Positions 1-11,179 of a stretch of DNA of 64,000 nucleotides are shown piece by piece; position 1 is the stretch's first letter, and each line of letters begins with the position of its first letter. The position numbers and the translations under genes were made by a program. The notes beneath the pieces were generated by a model. The model was not told where the DNA came from and did no database searches. It saw nothing but the letters and a program-made list of their open reading frames with translations. The stretch is from Dromiciops gliroides (taxonomy: Eukaryota > Chordata > Mammalia > Microbiotheria > Microbiotheriidae), in assembly GCF_019393635.1 (NCBI RefSeq), contig NC_057864.1:447906822-447970821 (forward strand), read 5' to 3'.

Positions 1-89
1 GAGCCCTAATAGATCCCTATTACTGAAAATATGAATACTCCTTTGTTCCTGCCTACATTTTCAGCTTTATTAAATGTTGCTCCCCTTTC

Positions 90-420
90 CACACTCTAGA
101 GGCCAGCAAAATTGACCTTCTTTATTTTTCTTTCATGCCATATTCCAGCTATCATCTCCATGCCTTTGCACAGGTTGTTTCTCCTTTCCCAGAATGAACT
201 CTTCATCTCTTCTTCTAATAATTTCTCACTTCCTTCAAATGTCAAATACCACCGCTTGTGAAAGATGCTCCCCCTCTTGTACTGATATTGTGCATTCTTT
301 TATGTGTAGGTATTGTTTCTTCTTATTCAGTGTAAGCTCTTTGAGAACAGAGAATATTTTTATTTTTGTTTTTGTGTCTTCAGCCCATTGCACAGTGCTT
401 AGTTTATAGACCTTAATACG
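90..420 (+). repeat. L2 LINE 3' end, degraded
   Basis: Shows the usual order of L2 3' sequence: CCTTTGCACAGG, a cytosine-rich stretch around TGCTCCCC, then GTAAGCTCTTTGAGAACAG and GCACAGTGCTTAG. Diverged copy with no open reading frame of interest. Confidence 0.65.
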
Positions 421-429
421 TGCCAGACT

Positions 430-1075
430 GGCCCTGACAAAATATAAAGCAGGCAACATTTGTCCTTGGCTGCCCTGGCAATTGAGATCAGGAAGGGTGG
501 CGTATAGAAAGTACTTAAGCTACATGGATCTTAAAAGAAGATAATAATATGAGGAAGGAATGCACATCAGGTATAGGGGATGGCCATTGAAAAGGCATGG
601 AGGGAGTTGAGATACCTCCTTAGAAGAACAGAGACAAGGGCAAATAGACTTGACCATACTACAGGAAGTAGAATAACTTCTATGAGGAGCAGTCATTCAG
701 CCTCCATTCAAAGCTGCATGTGAAAAATCCATAAACTCCCCAAACTGCCCATTCCACTTTGGGATATCTATGCCAAAAGTGGCAAAATTTTAAGGATGGT
801 TATAGACTAATTCTCATGATACCTAATAGAAGATACTGAATAACTATGAAAGGTCATATATTGTATTGCTGGGGGTGGTGATCGGGGAGATATCAATAAC
901 TATCACTTAATATCCCTACTTTCTCAACTCTAAAATTTTCATAGAAATGGTCCAAGTATGCCCTGGTTAAAAAATGCTAAGAATAAGCTTTGGCAACTAA
1001 TATTCTGCAGCATGCTTTATCTTTACAAGCATGCATTTGACTGGAAAAGTAAAAGTTATATAATATTGGATAGTT
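430..1075. other. Unassigned non-coding sequence
   Basis: AT-rich sequence downstream of TBX15. I see no recognisable repeat, exon or RNA gene in it. Confidence 0.5.
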
Positions 1076-1089
1076 TGTTACTTTCTTTT

Positions 1090-1245
1090 CTTTTTTCTTT
1101 TTTTTTTTTAGTGAGGCAATTGGGGTTAAGTGACTTGCGCAGGGTCACACAGCTAGTAAGTGTTAAGTGTCTGAGGGAGGCTTTGAACTCAGGTCCTCCT
1201 GAATCCAGGGCTGGTGCTCTATCCACTGCGCCACCTAGCTGCCCC
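1090..1245 (-). repeat. Marsupial SINE (~150 bp MAR/WALLSI type)
   Basis: Reverse-oriented full copy: T-rich tail first, ending in CACCTAGCTGCCCC. Flanked by a perfect target-site duplication TGTTACTTTCTTTT at 1076-1089 and 1246-1259, so this is an L1-type retroposition. Belongs to the subgroup whose tail reads CCCCAATTGCCTCAC. Confidence 0.95.
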
Positions 1246-1259
1246 TGTTACTTTCTTTT

Positions 1260-2370
1260 AAAACATTTCACTTGATGAAGCAAATTTCTAGCATTATAAG
1301 GCTCTCTTCCAGAAAAATATTTCACATGAATGTATTAAAGACATACAAAATTCCTTAATAGGTGCAACAGATTTGACTTTGTGCTTCTGTTTAACAATAG
1401 CAAGTAGGCATAAAAAGAGATGTATGCTCACCACCAAGTCATATGCCATTTTCATACACCAAGTCCAGTGAAAAATTTCAATCAAAAAGAGATTTCCCCA
1501 TAGATGGTGAGACCTTCCAGATGCTCTTTTTTATGACTAACAATATGCATTACATCAAACCCTGACAGAGATGTTTAAATGAGATTCACAGTCACTCAGA
1601 AGGATTTGATCAGCTTTCTACAAAGGAAAAAACTAAATGTTATTGCTTAGATTATGATATGTCCAGGACAGTCCATTGAGTTGGTCATTTGCTATATATA
1701 CCATGTACCCAAATTGCAGATAGATGATTAACTGTGACAAGAAGTGAATAGTAATGGGTTGGATTGCATTTGAGAAATCAACAGCACTTTCAATGATCCC
1801 AAGCTGCAACCTGAAAAAAAAAATCAATTGTTTTAATGACAGTGATGGTATGTGGCTGCAAATATGGAAAACTTCTGTCTTTGAAAAATCAAAATCACAA
1901 AATAAGTGAAGAGAAGAATAAATAAATGAAAAAATGCAATGTTTCAGGCACTGCGAACATCAACTATGGTATATGGAAACAATAAAATAAAGCATGCCAT
2001 CCAAAAAATCTATATAAATGGAAAAGCGGGTATTCCAGGCATGAAACTGAGCCAAAGATAATAGATTAATAGGCAAAGTATCACATTGGTACCCACATAA
2101 TGTTTAAAAAAAACTAAACAGAGACCTACAACATATTCACTGGACCCTCTTCGGAAGATTGATTGGAAGACAGAGGCAAGATTTACACATAATGTAAAGT
2201 CATAGATGGGCCATAATTATCAAAAGAGAGTAACCACATCAGTGAGAAGAGACATCCATTGAAAAATTGAAATATAAGACTTTTTGAAAATTCATAAGAT
2301 AGTATCAGCCCACTGAGATGGTGGCTTTCTTCTTGGTCTAAACACATCTTCTTGGTAACAGTACAGTACT
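1260..2370. other. Unassigned non-coding sequence
   Basis: AT-rich, no convincing repeat or coding segment. Short open frames here are small and have no recognisable domain. Confidence 0.45.
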
Positions 2371-2515
2371 GGACAAATAACTAGGTGGTGTAGTGGATAA
2401 AACACTAGCACCTGAGTTCAAATCCGGCCTCAGACACTTGACACTAACTGTGTGACCCTGAGCAAGTCACTTAAGCCCTCATTGCCCCACAAAAAAATAA
2501 TTTAAAAAAAATCAA
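2371..2515 (+). repeat. Marsupial SINE, diverged copy
   Basis: The head is degraded (only CTAGGTGGTGTAGTGGATAA is clear). The core GTGTGACCCTGAGCAAGTCA is intact and the poly-A tail ends before a second AGTACAGTAC, which also occurs just before the head; this is the likely target-site duplication. Confidence 0.85.
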
Positions 2516-3319
2516 GATAATAGTACAGTACCTGGTATGTCCATCTTTCTCTGTCTCTTCTACTACATGATCAGCCTACCACCCTTTCTGTTCAACTATA
2601 ACCTTATTGATATTTTAAAATATGGCTTCTTATGTAAAATTCCTCATAGGTAAGATGCTACACCTTTCTTACACCCACTTTGTGATTTCCATTGTCTTTA
2701 GGGTCACCTATAATTTTGTTTCTTCATTGTATTTCAAGATTCACAGTCATATAGGATTACAGGGAGATTTTTACTATTTTTAAAAAGTAGTGTTGATGGG
2801 GAACAGATCCAGACTATTTGGAAGTGCTATAGAATCTTTTAGATGTGCTCTAACCCCATTTCTTCCTCCTCTTCAGTTCTGGGCCCAGCTCCTTGCTCAT
2901 CTGCTCCAACCGCCCAAGATATATGTACTAAATGACAATTCTGATGTGCTAACTGGACAAGTATATGTCATAACCAGGACAATCCAGGAAAATCCCATAT
3001 TACCTTATAAAAAATCACTGGGAGCAAACTACTATCTACTTCACTTTTCCTAAATCTCCAAAACAATTTGCCATCCATCATCAGCTCATTAACTTTTTAT
3101 CTGAAAAGTATCAAGGAAATAAATATAATAGCTCCAATACAAAGTCAGTTCTCATAAACATATAAGAGAGGTAGATATAAAATCATGTGAAAATTATGAT
3201 ATTACTGGGAGTTTTCATTTTTGGGGATCTCTTTCAGGTACTGATTGGTGAATTAATTGTCTTTTCATAATTTTCACATGATACCTGAAACACAGAGAAA
3301 GAGAGAGAGAGAGAGTTAA
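2516..3319. other. Unassigned non-coding sequence
   Basis: No repeat or exon recognised. A short (GA)n run sits at about 3297-3315 next to the L1 fragment. Confidence 0.45.
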
Positions 3320-4040
3320 AATAAGAGATTGGAGCAAACTCTATGATGCTTCAGCTAAAGTAAAAAAGGTAAAGGAAGCAATCATGATCTCAGACAAAGC
3401 AAAAGCAACATTAGACAAAATTAAAAGGAATAAGCAAGGAAGCCACATCTTGCTAAAAATCACAATAGGCAATGAAGTAATATCAATACTAAACATACAT
3501 GCACCAAATGGCATACCATTCAAATTCTTAAAGGAAAAGTTAAATGAATCAAAGGAAGAAATAGACAGTAAAACTATACCAGTGGGGGACAGCTAGTTGG
3601 CACAGTGGATAAAACACTGGCCCTGGATTCAGGAGGACCTGAGTTCAAATCTGGCCTCAGACATTTGATACTTACTAGCTGTGTGACCCTAGGCAAGTCA
3701 CTTAACCCTCATTGTCCCACACACAAAAAAAACTATACCAGTGGATGACCTCAATGTTCCCTTCTCTGAGCTAAATAAATCTGACTGTAAAATAAATAAT
3801 AAAAATTTAAGGAGATAAATAGTATCTTAGAAAAGTCAGACATGATAAACCTCTGGAGAAAACTGAATGGAAATAAAAAGGAGTATACCTTTTTCTCAGG
3901 AATGTATGGCACCTTCACAAAATTTGACCATATATTAGGGCATAAAACATCATAAACAAATGTAGAAAAGCAGAAACATTAAATTCAGCCTTTTCAGACC
4001 ATAATGCAATAAAATTACATTTAGTAAGGGGCAAAAAATA
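3320..4040 (+). mobile_element. LINE-1 ORF2 endonuclease-domain fragment, split by a SINE
   Basis: Translated on the plus strand, the left part reads like the L1 ORF2 apurinic endonuclease domain: SILNIHAPNG, then KEEIDSKTIPVGD. After the SINE it resumes with DLNVPFSELNKSD and, lower down with frameshifts and stops, pieces resembling FTKFDHILGHKT and SDHNAIKL. This order matches L1 ORF2. The reading frame is broken several times, so it is a dead 5'-truncated fragment. Confidence 0.8.
3586..3729 (+). repeat. Marsupial SINE inserted in the L1 endonuclease fragment
   Basis: Full copy with tail CCCTCATTGTCCCAC. A target-site duplication AACTATACCAGTGG occurs on both sides (about 3572-3585 and 3731-3744). 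It interrupts the L1 peptide after TIPVGD, so it is younger than the L1. Confidence 0.95.
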
Positions 4041-4318
4041 AAAATAAATATTTATTAAATGTCTACTATATACTAAGCACTACTTTGGAGGGCTGGACTA
4101 AATGGCTTTCTAAGGTACCTCCCAGGAATGCCATAAGGCCATAAATTGAGGTGAAAAAAACAAAGCTCATAGAGCTTTGGGCCATATAACTAATACATGC
4201 AAGAGACAGAACTGAACCCAGTTCACTCCTGCCTGCAAACTCCTGAAGTCTTCCTTGCACGAAGGTCCAAAGCAAAATCTCAGCATAAGTTTGCATTTTC
4301 AAGATAGTCTCACTGAGT
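4041..4318. repeat. Old repeat remnants (L2-like plus MIR-like)
   Basis: Contains AAATATTTATTAAATGTCTACTATATACTAAGCACT in diverged L2 style, and later CAGAACTGAACCCAGTTC, which resembles a MIR core. Too worn to place ends. Confidence 0.35.
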
Positions 4319-4526
4319 AGTAGTGTCAAATTCAAATAGAAATTAGGGACTACTACACCATGTATAAGGATTTCTGAAGACTACATACTGACTTGGTTTT
4401 AAAATATAATATTACCTACTTTGTTGTATTATTATTTAGTTAAATATTTCCCAATTGCATTTTAATTTGGTTCAGGTTGTACTCAAGAGTGCTGTGGGTT
4501 GCATGGAGTGATGTTTGACATCTCTG
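4319..4526 (+). mobile_element. hAT-like non-autonomous DNA element with terminal inverted repeats
   Basis: Begins AGTGTCAAATTCAAATAG and ends GATGTTTGACATCTCTG, giving inverted ends around TGTCAAA. The interior has TATTTCCCAATTGCATTTTA. The same arrangement recurs at 39187-39400 and, reversed and interrupted, at 48535-49325, so it is an interspersed family. Confidence 0.65.
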
Positions 4527-5074
4527 CCTTAGAAGAGCCTAGAACAGTGGCTAGTTGAGTATTTTCCCCTTCCAACACTATGTTTACAGCCAGAAGTGCA
4601 GTGGTGTTTAGTTTTTTTTTTCCTTAACTAAAAATTCCCTTTTTCCCAAGTGCCCTGGCCTTCTGACTACTTCATTCCCCAAGGATGCCTCTGAACTCTG
4701 GAATTTCAGATTTCATTTTCCTGTAAGGGGGTAGGAACTTCCTCCTACTCACTAATTGCCACCTGTTTCAAACAGAATCCAGTTTCCTTTTTATGGGATC
4801 AGTCATGTCCTAGTTTGGTTAAACATGTAGTCACTTCACCCTGATGATTCAGATGTCAAATACTGGCTTCTTCACTTCATAAAATGCCTGTCTCCATGAC
4901 CCATGAAAGGGAGGGAAAAGTGGAATGGCTTCTGAACGATGCTGTGTATATATAGTTGGTGATATAAATATCCAGGGACAGGCAACTCATAATCTGTTCT
5001 GACCTGGGAGATGATTTGGTGATGTAATGTTACCCCACCCCAGACCCAAGGTCACCCCACCCCTCCAGCCTCCT
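4527..5074. other. Unassigned non-coding sequence
   Basis: No recognisable repeat or exon. Confidence 0.4.
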
Positions 5075-5720
5075 ATTTTTTTTAATTTATTTATTTTTTC
5101 CTTTGCAACAAACATTTATTTTATTTTTCCCAGTTACATGTAAGGACAGTTTTCAACATTCATTTTCATAAGATTTAGAGTTCCAAATTTTTCTCCTTCC
5201 CTCCCTTTCCTCCCCCCTCCACAAGACATAAACCAGGTTATATATTTACAATCCACAAGTGCTCTTTTTATCAGTTCTTTCTATGGGGGTGGATAGTATA
5301 CTTCATCATTAGTCCCTTGGGATTGTCTTGGATGATTGTATTGTTGACAGTAGTTAAGTCATTCATAATTGCTCATCGAACAATACTGCTGTCACTATGT
5401 ACAATGTCCTCCCAGTTCTGCTCACTTCACTATACATCAGTTCACATGAGCCTTTCCAGATTTTTCTGGGATCATCCTGTTTGTCATTTCCTATAGCACA
5501 ATGCCATTCCACTACAATCATATACCACAGCTTCTTCAGTCATTCCTCAATTGATAGACATTCCCTTGGTTCCCAATTCTTAGCCACCACAAAGAGTTGC
5601 TATAAATATTTTTTGTATAATTTTCCCCCTTTTCTCTTTTTCATGATTACTATTGTTAACTGTTTCCCTCCATCCTATTCCCTTCCCCATGGTATTTACT
5701 CCAGCCTCCTAATTTAAAGT
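5075..5720 (-). mobile_element. LINE-1 3' end / 3'UTR, antisense
   Basis: On the minus strand it carries a pattern common in marsupial L1 tails: a candidate polyadenylation region, a G-rich AGGAGGG run, AGTGAGCAGAAC near 5420, and the CAATTGAGGAATGACTGAAG stretch near 5545. Related copies in this window lie at 18285-18545, 24310-24620 and 48060-48350. Confidence 0.65.
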
Positions 5721-5805
5721 GATAGCTTTCCAGCTGAACCTTCTCTCTTTTCACAAACTGAGCACTAACATATCCATAATATACACATGCATGTGTGCAT
5801 GCATG

Positions 5806-5834
5806 TACACACACACACACACACACACACATAT
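5806..5834. repeat. (CA)n microsatellite
   Basis: Uninterrupted CA dinucleotides, about 13 units, preceded by CATG-rich sequence. Confidence 0.95.
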
Positions 5835-5989
5835 ACCACCTCTTCCTAGGAGTGACCTGGAGGAACTGATCATTATTAACTCCATTAAATCACAGATTCT
5901 TAGAATACAAGACAGTGAAATTGGAGCTCAGGATTTCCATGTTTAAAGTTGAAAGAGTTAATCCTACTTCTTGACATCTCCCTGGATTG

Positions 5990-6260
5990 TTAAAGTTTCA
6001 AGAGTTTCCAATGACCATAAGGCCATTTGTATTTATCTAGAGAATTTCAGGGGCCATGTAGATCAACTGATCCCTGAACAAAATTCTATGCAACACACAT
6101 TCACCCAACCTTTGATGGAAGACCTCCAGTGGGGGGGGGCAGTCCTCACTACCTCCCAAAGCAGCCTCATTCTATTTTTGTATAACTCTAACTGTAAGCA
6201 AGTTATTCCTGATATCAAGCATAAGTTTAACTTTACTACATGCACCCAACACTCCTAAAT
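5990..6260 (-). mobile_element. CR1/L3 LINE fragment, antisense
   Basis: Plus-strand text resembles antisense CR1/L3 ORF2 3' sequence: CTCACTACCTCCCAAAGCAG, then CTCTAACTGTAAGCAAGTTA, then ATTCCTGATATCAAGC. Diverged and non-coding. Confidence 0.6.
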
Positions 6261-6293
6261 CAACCCTTCATGGGCAAGCAAGAACATATGGTG

Positions 6294-6442
6294 GGGGCAG
6301 CTAGGTGGCACAGTGGATCGAGCACCAGCCCTGGATTCAGGAGGACCTGAGTTCAAATCCGGCCTCAGACACTTGATGCTTACTAGCTGTGTGACCCTGG
6401 GCAAGTCACTTAACCCCAACTGCCTCACCAAAAAAAAAAAAG
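6294..6442 (+). repeat. Marsupial SINE
   Basis: Full copy. Perfect target-site duplication AAGAACATATGGTG at 6280-6293 and 6443-6456. Tail CCCCAACTGCCTCACC plus A-run. Confidence 0.96.
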
Positions 6443-6456
6443 AAGAACATATGGTG

Positions 6457-6640
6457 CCATGGGAAAAGCACATCATTTAATACCAGAGGACTGGAGTTGA
6501 AATCCCAACTCTGCCGTTTAGTGTCTTTGTGACCCTGAGTAAGTCACCAAACTCTCTTGGCCTCAGTATCTTTATCCATATAGTGAGGAGGGTGGCCTCT
6601 AAAGTTACTTCCAGCTTCAAATCCAATATCTGATAATCCC
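6457..6640 (+). repeat. MIR SINE
   Basis: MIR order on the plus strand: GGAGTTGAAATCCCAACTCT, TTTGTGACCCTGAGTAAGTC, then TATCTTTATCCATATAGTGA. The SINE just upstream inserted near its 5' end. Confidence 0.8.
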
Positions 6641-6849
6641 ATAGTAAGTTTAACATAAGTCTTATATCAAACTCAAATAAGGTAACAGACCTAAAGCACT
6701 TTGCAAAACTTATTATATAGATGACATTATTATTGTTATTATTATTATTAATTTATTAACCTCCAGTCAACAGGTCTCCAATCTGGTAGTGATTTCATTC
6801 CTTGAGCCTTCTACTACACTTCTTAGTTCAGGAAAATATTCATTGCTCA

Positions 6850-7095
6850 ATACAGGGATGTACTAGTAAATATTTAACAACCAGGCTGAAGGGGAGTGGA
6901 GGATGAGAGTAGGGATTTATGCACAGACATTTTAAGTTTAATCTTCATAATTAATACTTTATTAAAGTCTTTTCAGTCAACAAAACAATAAATCAAGTCC
7001 TGATTTGTAAAGACTGCTTATAGCTGAGGTGTAAATGCTCACACTGAAAATTTAACAATAGGCTCTCTGGAGTCTCTTCTAACTAGCTCCATCCT
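6850..7095 (+). mobile_element. Interspersed repeat, probably a non-autonomous DNA element
   Basis: Shares ordered blocks with 47583-47840: AGTAAATATTTAACAA, then CAACAAAACAA with AATCAAG, then ATGCTCACACTGAA followed by ATTTAA. Family name not known to me; see the 47.6 kb copy for possible inverted ends. Confidence 0.5.
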
Positions 7096-7265
7096 ATGCC
7101 TGGTTTAACCCTTCTTCCATGCTGTAGCTCTTGGAGATTACTTGGGGAAAACTATCATGTCACCTGTGAATATCCTCAAATAAGGCTAATTTCACTATGC
7201 AAAGAGAAGGCTGAAGGCTATCTTCAGGTAAATGAAAGGTTATCAAAAGAACCACCTTTTCTCCA

Positions 7266-7350
7266 TGCCCATAAAAAGCAGCCAATTAGTCAATCCATAA
7301 ACATTTACTAAGCATCTACTGTGTGCAAGGCACTCTACTAAACCGTGAAC
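7266..7350 (+). repeat. L2 3' end fragment
   Basis: CATTTACTAAGCATCTACTG followed by TGCAAGGCACTCTACTAAAC and an A-rich end, the L2 terminal motif common in marsupials. Confidence 0.65.
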
Positions 7351-7404
7351 AAAAGGAAAAGAAAAATAAAATAAAATAAAAGACAGATTAAAAGGGCGCC
7401 TGCC

Positions 7405-7581
7405 GGGGGCAGCTAGATGGCCAGTGGATAGAGCACCGGCCCTGGAGTCAGGAGGACCTGAGTTCAAACCCAGCCTCAGACATTTACTAGCTGTGTGACC
7501 CTTGGCAAGTCACTTAACCCCAATTGCCTCACTAAAAAAAAAAAAGAAAGAAAAAAAGAAAAAAAGTATAAAAAAAAAAAG
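7405..7581 (+). repeat. Marsupial SINE with long A-rich tail
   Basis: Full copy with GATGGCCAGTGGATAGAGCA (one base lost in the box). Target-site duplication AGGGCGCCTGCC at 7393-7404 and 7582-7593. Confidence 0.95.
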
Positions 7582-7649
7582 AGGGCGCCTGCCTAGAAAG
7601 AGTCCTAGACTGGGAAGTCTGTTTTAGCTACCTTTCTGCCACTGATAGT

Positions 7650-7850
7650 GTATAAAGTTTTAGGATTAAGTTCAGAAAGGACATTAGAGATTATCTAGTC
7701 CAAACCCCCATTTTTAGTATATGTGTTGCTGAAGTGAGCACCAAGCACCCATTTTACAGTGAAGCAACTGAAACCAAGAGAGGAAAAGTGACTTACCCAA
7801 GGTCATATAGGTAAGAAGTTGTGGGACAAGGATTCAAACTAGGTCTGACA
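7650..7850 (-). repeat. MIR/THER-type SINE, antisense
   Basis: Plus strand reads GATTATCTAGTCCAAACCCC, then CATTTTACAGTGAAGCAACTG, then AGTGACTTACCCAAGGTCAT and GGATTCAAACTAGG, the reverse of a MIR-related therian SINE. Confidence 0.75.
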
Positions 7851-8129
7851 ATTCCCTATCATGCTCGCTGTGTGATCTTACTCAAGTTGTTTATCATCTC
7901 TGGACTTCTACCTATAAAAGAAACATTTGGATTAAGTTCTCAGAGTATCCTTCTAGTTCTGAGGGTCTATAGAATGATACTCTGTATAGGGGGAAAGGAG
8001 GAGAATATTACACAAAAGGAGTCCTAAAAAGAAAAAGCATAAAACACAAGGTTATGTTTTTGAAGATGCCTGTGTGTTTTCTTCTTCCAGAGGTCTCTTC
8101 AAATAGGATAGATGTCATCAAAGCCCTAG

Positions 8130-8395
8130 GGCAGTTACTTGGGGCAATGGCTAGAGCACCAGGCACAAAAACAGAAAGACCTGAGTTCAACTCTATCCTG
8201 AAACATTTACTAGCTGTGTGACCCAGGGCAAGTCACTTAACCTCTATCTGTCTCAATTTCCTCATCTGTAAAATGAAGGTGATAATAGCACCTACCTCTT
8301 GGGGTTATTTTGAGGATTGAATGAGGTAATATTTGCAAAGAGCTTAGCACAGTGCCTGGCATATGGTAGGCAATTAATAAATGCTTATTCCCTTC
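8130..8395 (+). repeat. MIR-type SINE, nearly full length
   Basis: All MIR blocks in order: CTAGCTGTGTGACCCAGGGC, CAATTTCCTCATCTGTAAAA, GATAATAGCACCTACCTC, GAGGATTGAATGAGGTAA, CTTAGCACAGTGCCTGGCAT and AATAAATGCTTATT. Confidence 0.9.
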
Positions 8396-8869
8396 CTTTT
8401 CCCCATCCATCTGAAATGATTTGGGCAGAGGCTTACTTACAGGCAGAGGACCAAACCAGCTATTGCCACAACTTCCCAACCCATCTATAACTTGAGGGTT
8501 CTGATTATAGAGGGGGAAAAAATCAGTTGCATCTGTGGTCACTTTTTCATAGGCTGTCACTGGCTTTTGTGATATGGAATGATAGAGTGGATCTTATTAA
8601 CCATGTCAGAGTCTCAAAGAAGAAGGTCAAGTTAAAGCAGGAACTGGGACCATTCTGATGAATTTCCCTTCCTGGCTTCAAAGAATCCATATGCACGTGG
8701 CTCCTTCATGGATAGCAACACCAGTCCCTAAGGGAACAGACACACTGACTCCAAACCACCCTGCTATCTCTTAGCCCAGACAATTAGATTGTTGCCTCAA
8801 CCAAAGATTTGTCTTCCTACCTATGGTACCATCTAAACATCCCATTTTTCTTAAGGCATCTGAAATCCC
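8396..8869. other. Unassigned non-coding sequence
   Basis: No repeat or coding segment recognised. Confidence 0.4.
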
Positions 8870-8995
8870 CTGATGTCAAATTCTGACTCTGGCTTTTGTG
8901 AACTGTGCATCCATAGGCAAGTCATATGAGTTCTCTGTACTACATATCCCTCATCTATAAAATGAGGGTAATAATATTAGCTCTCTAAAGTGCTG
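8870..8995 (+). repeat. MIR fragment
   Basis: TTCTGACTCTGGCTTTTGTG, then AGGCAAGTCATATGAG and CCCTCATCTATAAAATGAGG. Confidence 0.65.
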
Positions 8996-9046
8996 GATTG
9001 ATATTTCAGGGCTGTGAGTCCTTATATCTACTTAGAACATTGTGGG

Positions 9047-9200
9047 TGGGGGGCAGCTAGGTGGCACAGTGGATAAAGCACTGGCCTTGGATTCAGGGAG
9101 ACCTGAGTTCAAATACAGCCTCAGACACTTGATATTTAACTAGCTGTGTGACCCTGGGCAAGTCACTTAACCCTCATTGCCCTGCAAAAAAAAAATAAAA
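9047..9200 (+). repeat. Marsupial SINE
   Basis: Full copy with tail CCCTCATTGCCCTGC plus poly-A. Target-site duplication AGAACATTGTGGG at 9034-9046 and 9201-9213. Confidence 0.96.
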
Positions 9201-9610
9201 AGAACATTGTGGGAGTGAAAAAAGACCTGTTTTCATTCCTAGAGTCATGGGGAGAGGCGGGGGTTGGGACTACTCCCAACCCCCAAGATAACAGCATCAG
9301 GCTCAGGGAAAACAACCTGTCCAAGAAACTCCATTCAGAACAAAGTTAGCAGACGTGACTTTATACAGTCTTATAGAAAAGGGGACAGAGCAGACACCTT
9401 CCATTGAACTAAGGCTCTGACTGATGCCCATGATCTTTTTTGGTGTCAAGTACAAGATGCATGTTAAGCAACTGAGATGGAGCAGCAATAGCTGCAGGCA
9501 CAGGCTGCCTGCCCCCTGACCTTCGGCTTCCCCTGAATATCATTCAATGCCTTACAAAGTCTCCCTCTCCAATTACTGTTTGACCTATAAGAGACCAGGG
9601 ACTACATGAT

Positions 9611-9836
9611 ATCTCTCTGTCTCTCTCTGTCTCTCTGTCTCTCTCTGTCTCTCTGTCTCTGTCTTTCTCTGTCTCTCTGTCTCTCTCTGTCTCTCTGTCT
9701 CTGTCTCTGTCTCTCTGTCTCTCTCTCTCTGTCTCTCTCTCTCTCTGTCTCTCTCTCTGTCTCTCTCTCTCTGTCTCTCTCTCTCTCTGTCTCTCTCTCT
9801 CTCTGTCTCTCTCTCTCTTTCTGTGTCTCCTCTTTC
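9611..9836. repeat. (TCTCTG)n / (TC)n simple repeat
   Basis: About 225 bp of TCTCTG and TCTCTCTG units on the plus strand. Open frames through it on both strands are compositional artefacts. Confidence 0.97.
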
Positions 9837-9904
9837 TCCCTTCCTCCATACCTCTCCCTCTCCCTCCCTCTTATGGTGGTAATAGCTTCAGAAATGAAAT
9901 TAAG

Positions 9905-10100
9905 TCAATGAGTCAGTAAGCTTTTAGTATGTGCCAGCTGTGTGCCAGACTTTGTGTTAAGCACCAGGAGATAGAAGGAAAGACAGTCCCTGTTCTCAAG
10001 GTACTCGCAGTTTAACAGAAGCAACATGCAAACAACCCTGTAAACTGAGATAGATACAGGTTATATGGGAGCCAATGTTAGATGGAAAGCACAAGCATTT
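9905..10100 (+). repeat. L2 3' end
   Basis: TGCCAGACTTTGTGTTAAGC, ACAGTCCCTGTTCTCAAGGT, GCAACATGCAAACAACCCTG and GATACAGGTTATATGGGAGC follow the order of marsupial and monotreme L2 tails. Confidence 0.75.
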
Positions 10101-10261
10101 AGGGGTATTTGAAATAACTTCTTGAAGAACACTTATATTTTTTTTCCAGAAACTTAGCTTTATTCTTCATCATCCTATTGGCAATTTTCCTAGAAGCTCT
10201 CTTATCTCTGCTTTTCCAACTACAGTAAGATAGTGAAAGCTAAATTTTTAAATAGTCAAAA

Positions 10262-10410
10262 TGATTTTACAAGACCTCACAACAACCTTAGGAGGTAAGG
10301 GAAGCATTATTATTATTCCTTTTCACACATGGAAAAACTGAGATTCGGAGAGGTTAGGTGACTTGTTTGAGGTCATACAATGAATGTGTGGCAGAAAGCC
10401 CATATTTGAA
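10262..10410 (-). repeat. MIR, antisense
   Basis: Plus strand has CACAACAACCTTAGGAGGTA, TTATTATTATTCC and AGAGGTTAGGTGACTTGTTT, the reverse complement of MIR. Confidence 0.75.
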
Positions 10411-10489
10411 AGGCACCTTGGAAAATCCCATAGGATGAGGTGCTTGGCCCTCACAGATTTCCAAAGCTTCCCTTCTGAAGGATTAAATA

Positions 10490-10690
10490 TTCATAAGGAT
10501 CACAGAAATTGAGTTGTAAGGAATCCAATGCCTGTGATCATCTAGTCTAGCAACCCTGTCCCCTCCCCACACTGTATAGGTGATGAAACAGACAGAGATT
10601 TCATGGCTTCCCCAAGGTCACACAGATAGAAAGGGCAGAACCAGAATCTGGACCAAAGTCTTCTGACTACAAATCTAGGAATTTTTGCAC
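10490..10690 (-). repeat. MIR/THER-type SINE, antisense
   Basis: CATCTAGTCTAGCAACCCTG, GGTGATGAAACAGACAGAGA and CCCCAAGGTCACACAGATAG in antisense order. Confidence 0.7.
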
Positions 10691-10889
10691 TGTCACACAC
10701 TGCCTCACTACTGTCATTAATCCTGCCTCAGTCTTGGGAGAAGTTACAGCCCCTGATGAAAGGCACCTTTCTACAGAGAGCAAGAGGACTCCTTCCAAAA
10801 TGTTTGATTGTGGACCCAGGATGGATCTGCTGCTATCTTGTTCTTTGAGTCCACCAAGAGGGTACCACCAAGCCTATAGCCAGAGTCAG

Positions 10890-11040
10890 CATGGAATAGT
10901 GAGAAAGGAGATGGACTGAAATTCACAAGAAACATAGTTTTAAATCCTATCTTTAGCATATGTGTGACCATGGACAAATTCCCTACCTCTCTGAACTTAG
11001 TTATCCTTATTTATAAAATAAGACTTATAGTACCTTTCTC
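10890..11040 (+). repeat. MIR fragment
   Basis: GTTTTAAATCCTATCTTTAG, GTGTGACCATGGACAAATTC and CTTATTTATAAAATAAGAC in MIR order, diverged. Confidence 0.6.
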
Positions 11041-11179
11041 ACAAGTTAGGGATGGGGTGGGGTTCTAATGACATAATTTATGTGGACCACTTTGAAAACT
11101 TTAATCAACAATATGAATGCCACTTATCATTATATACCTATAGGCAAAATTAGATAGATCATAGATGGTGGGGAGAGCA

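Noticed and set aside
1098..1275. Open frames reading ...GLSDLPRVTQLVSVKCLR... here and at more than ten other places
   Set aside because: They are translations of the antisense marsupial SINE; the sense strand gives the repeated LTLTSCVTLGKSLNP version. Not genes.
3341..3523. Minus-strand frame over the L1 endonuclease fragment
   Set aside because: Shadow; the plus-strand reading carries the recognisable L1 motif.
5397..5717. 106-codon plus-strand frame
   Set aside because: Lies in the antisense L1 tail; composition is typical of that element.
9544..9911. 101-codon frames on both strands, Arg/Glu-rich and Leu/Ser/Cys-rich
   Set aside because: Pure products of the (TCTCTG)n simple repeat.
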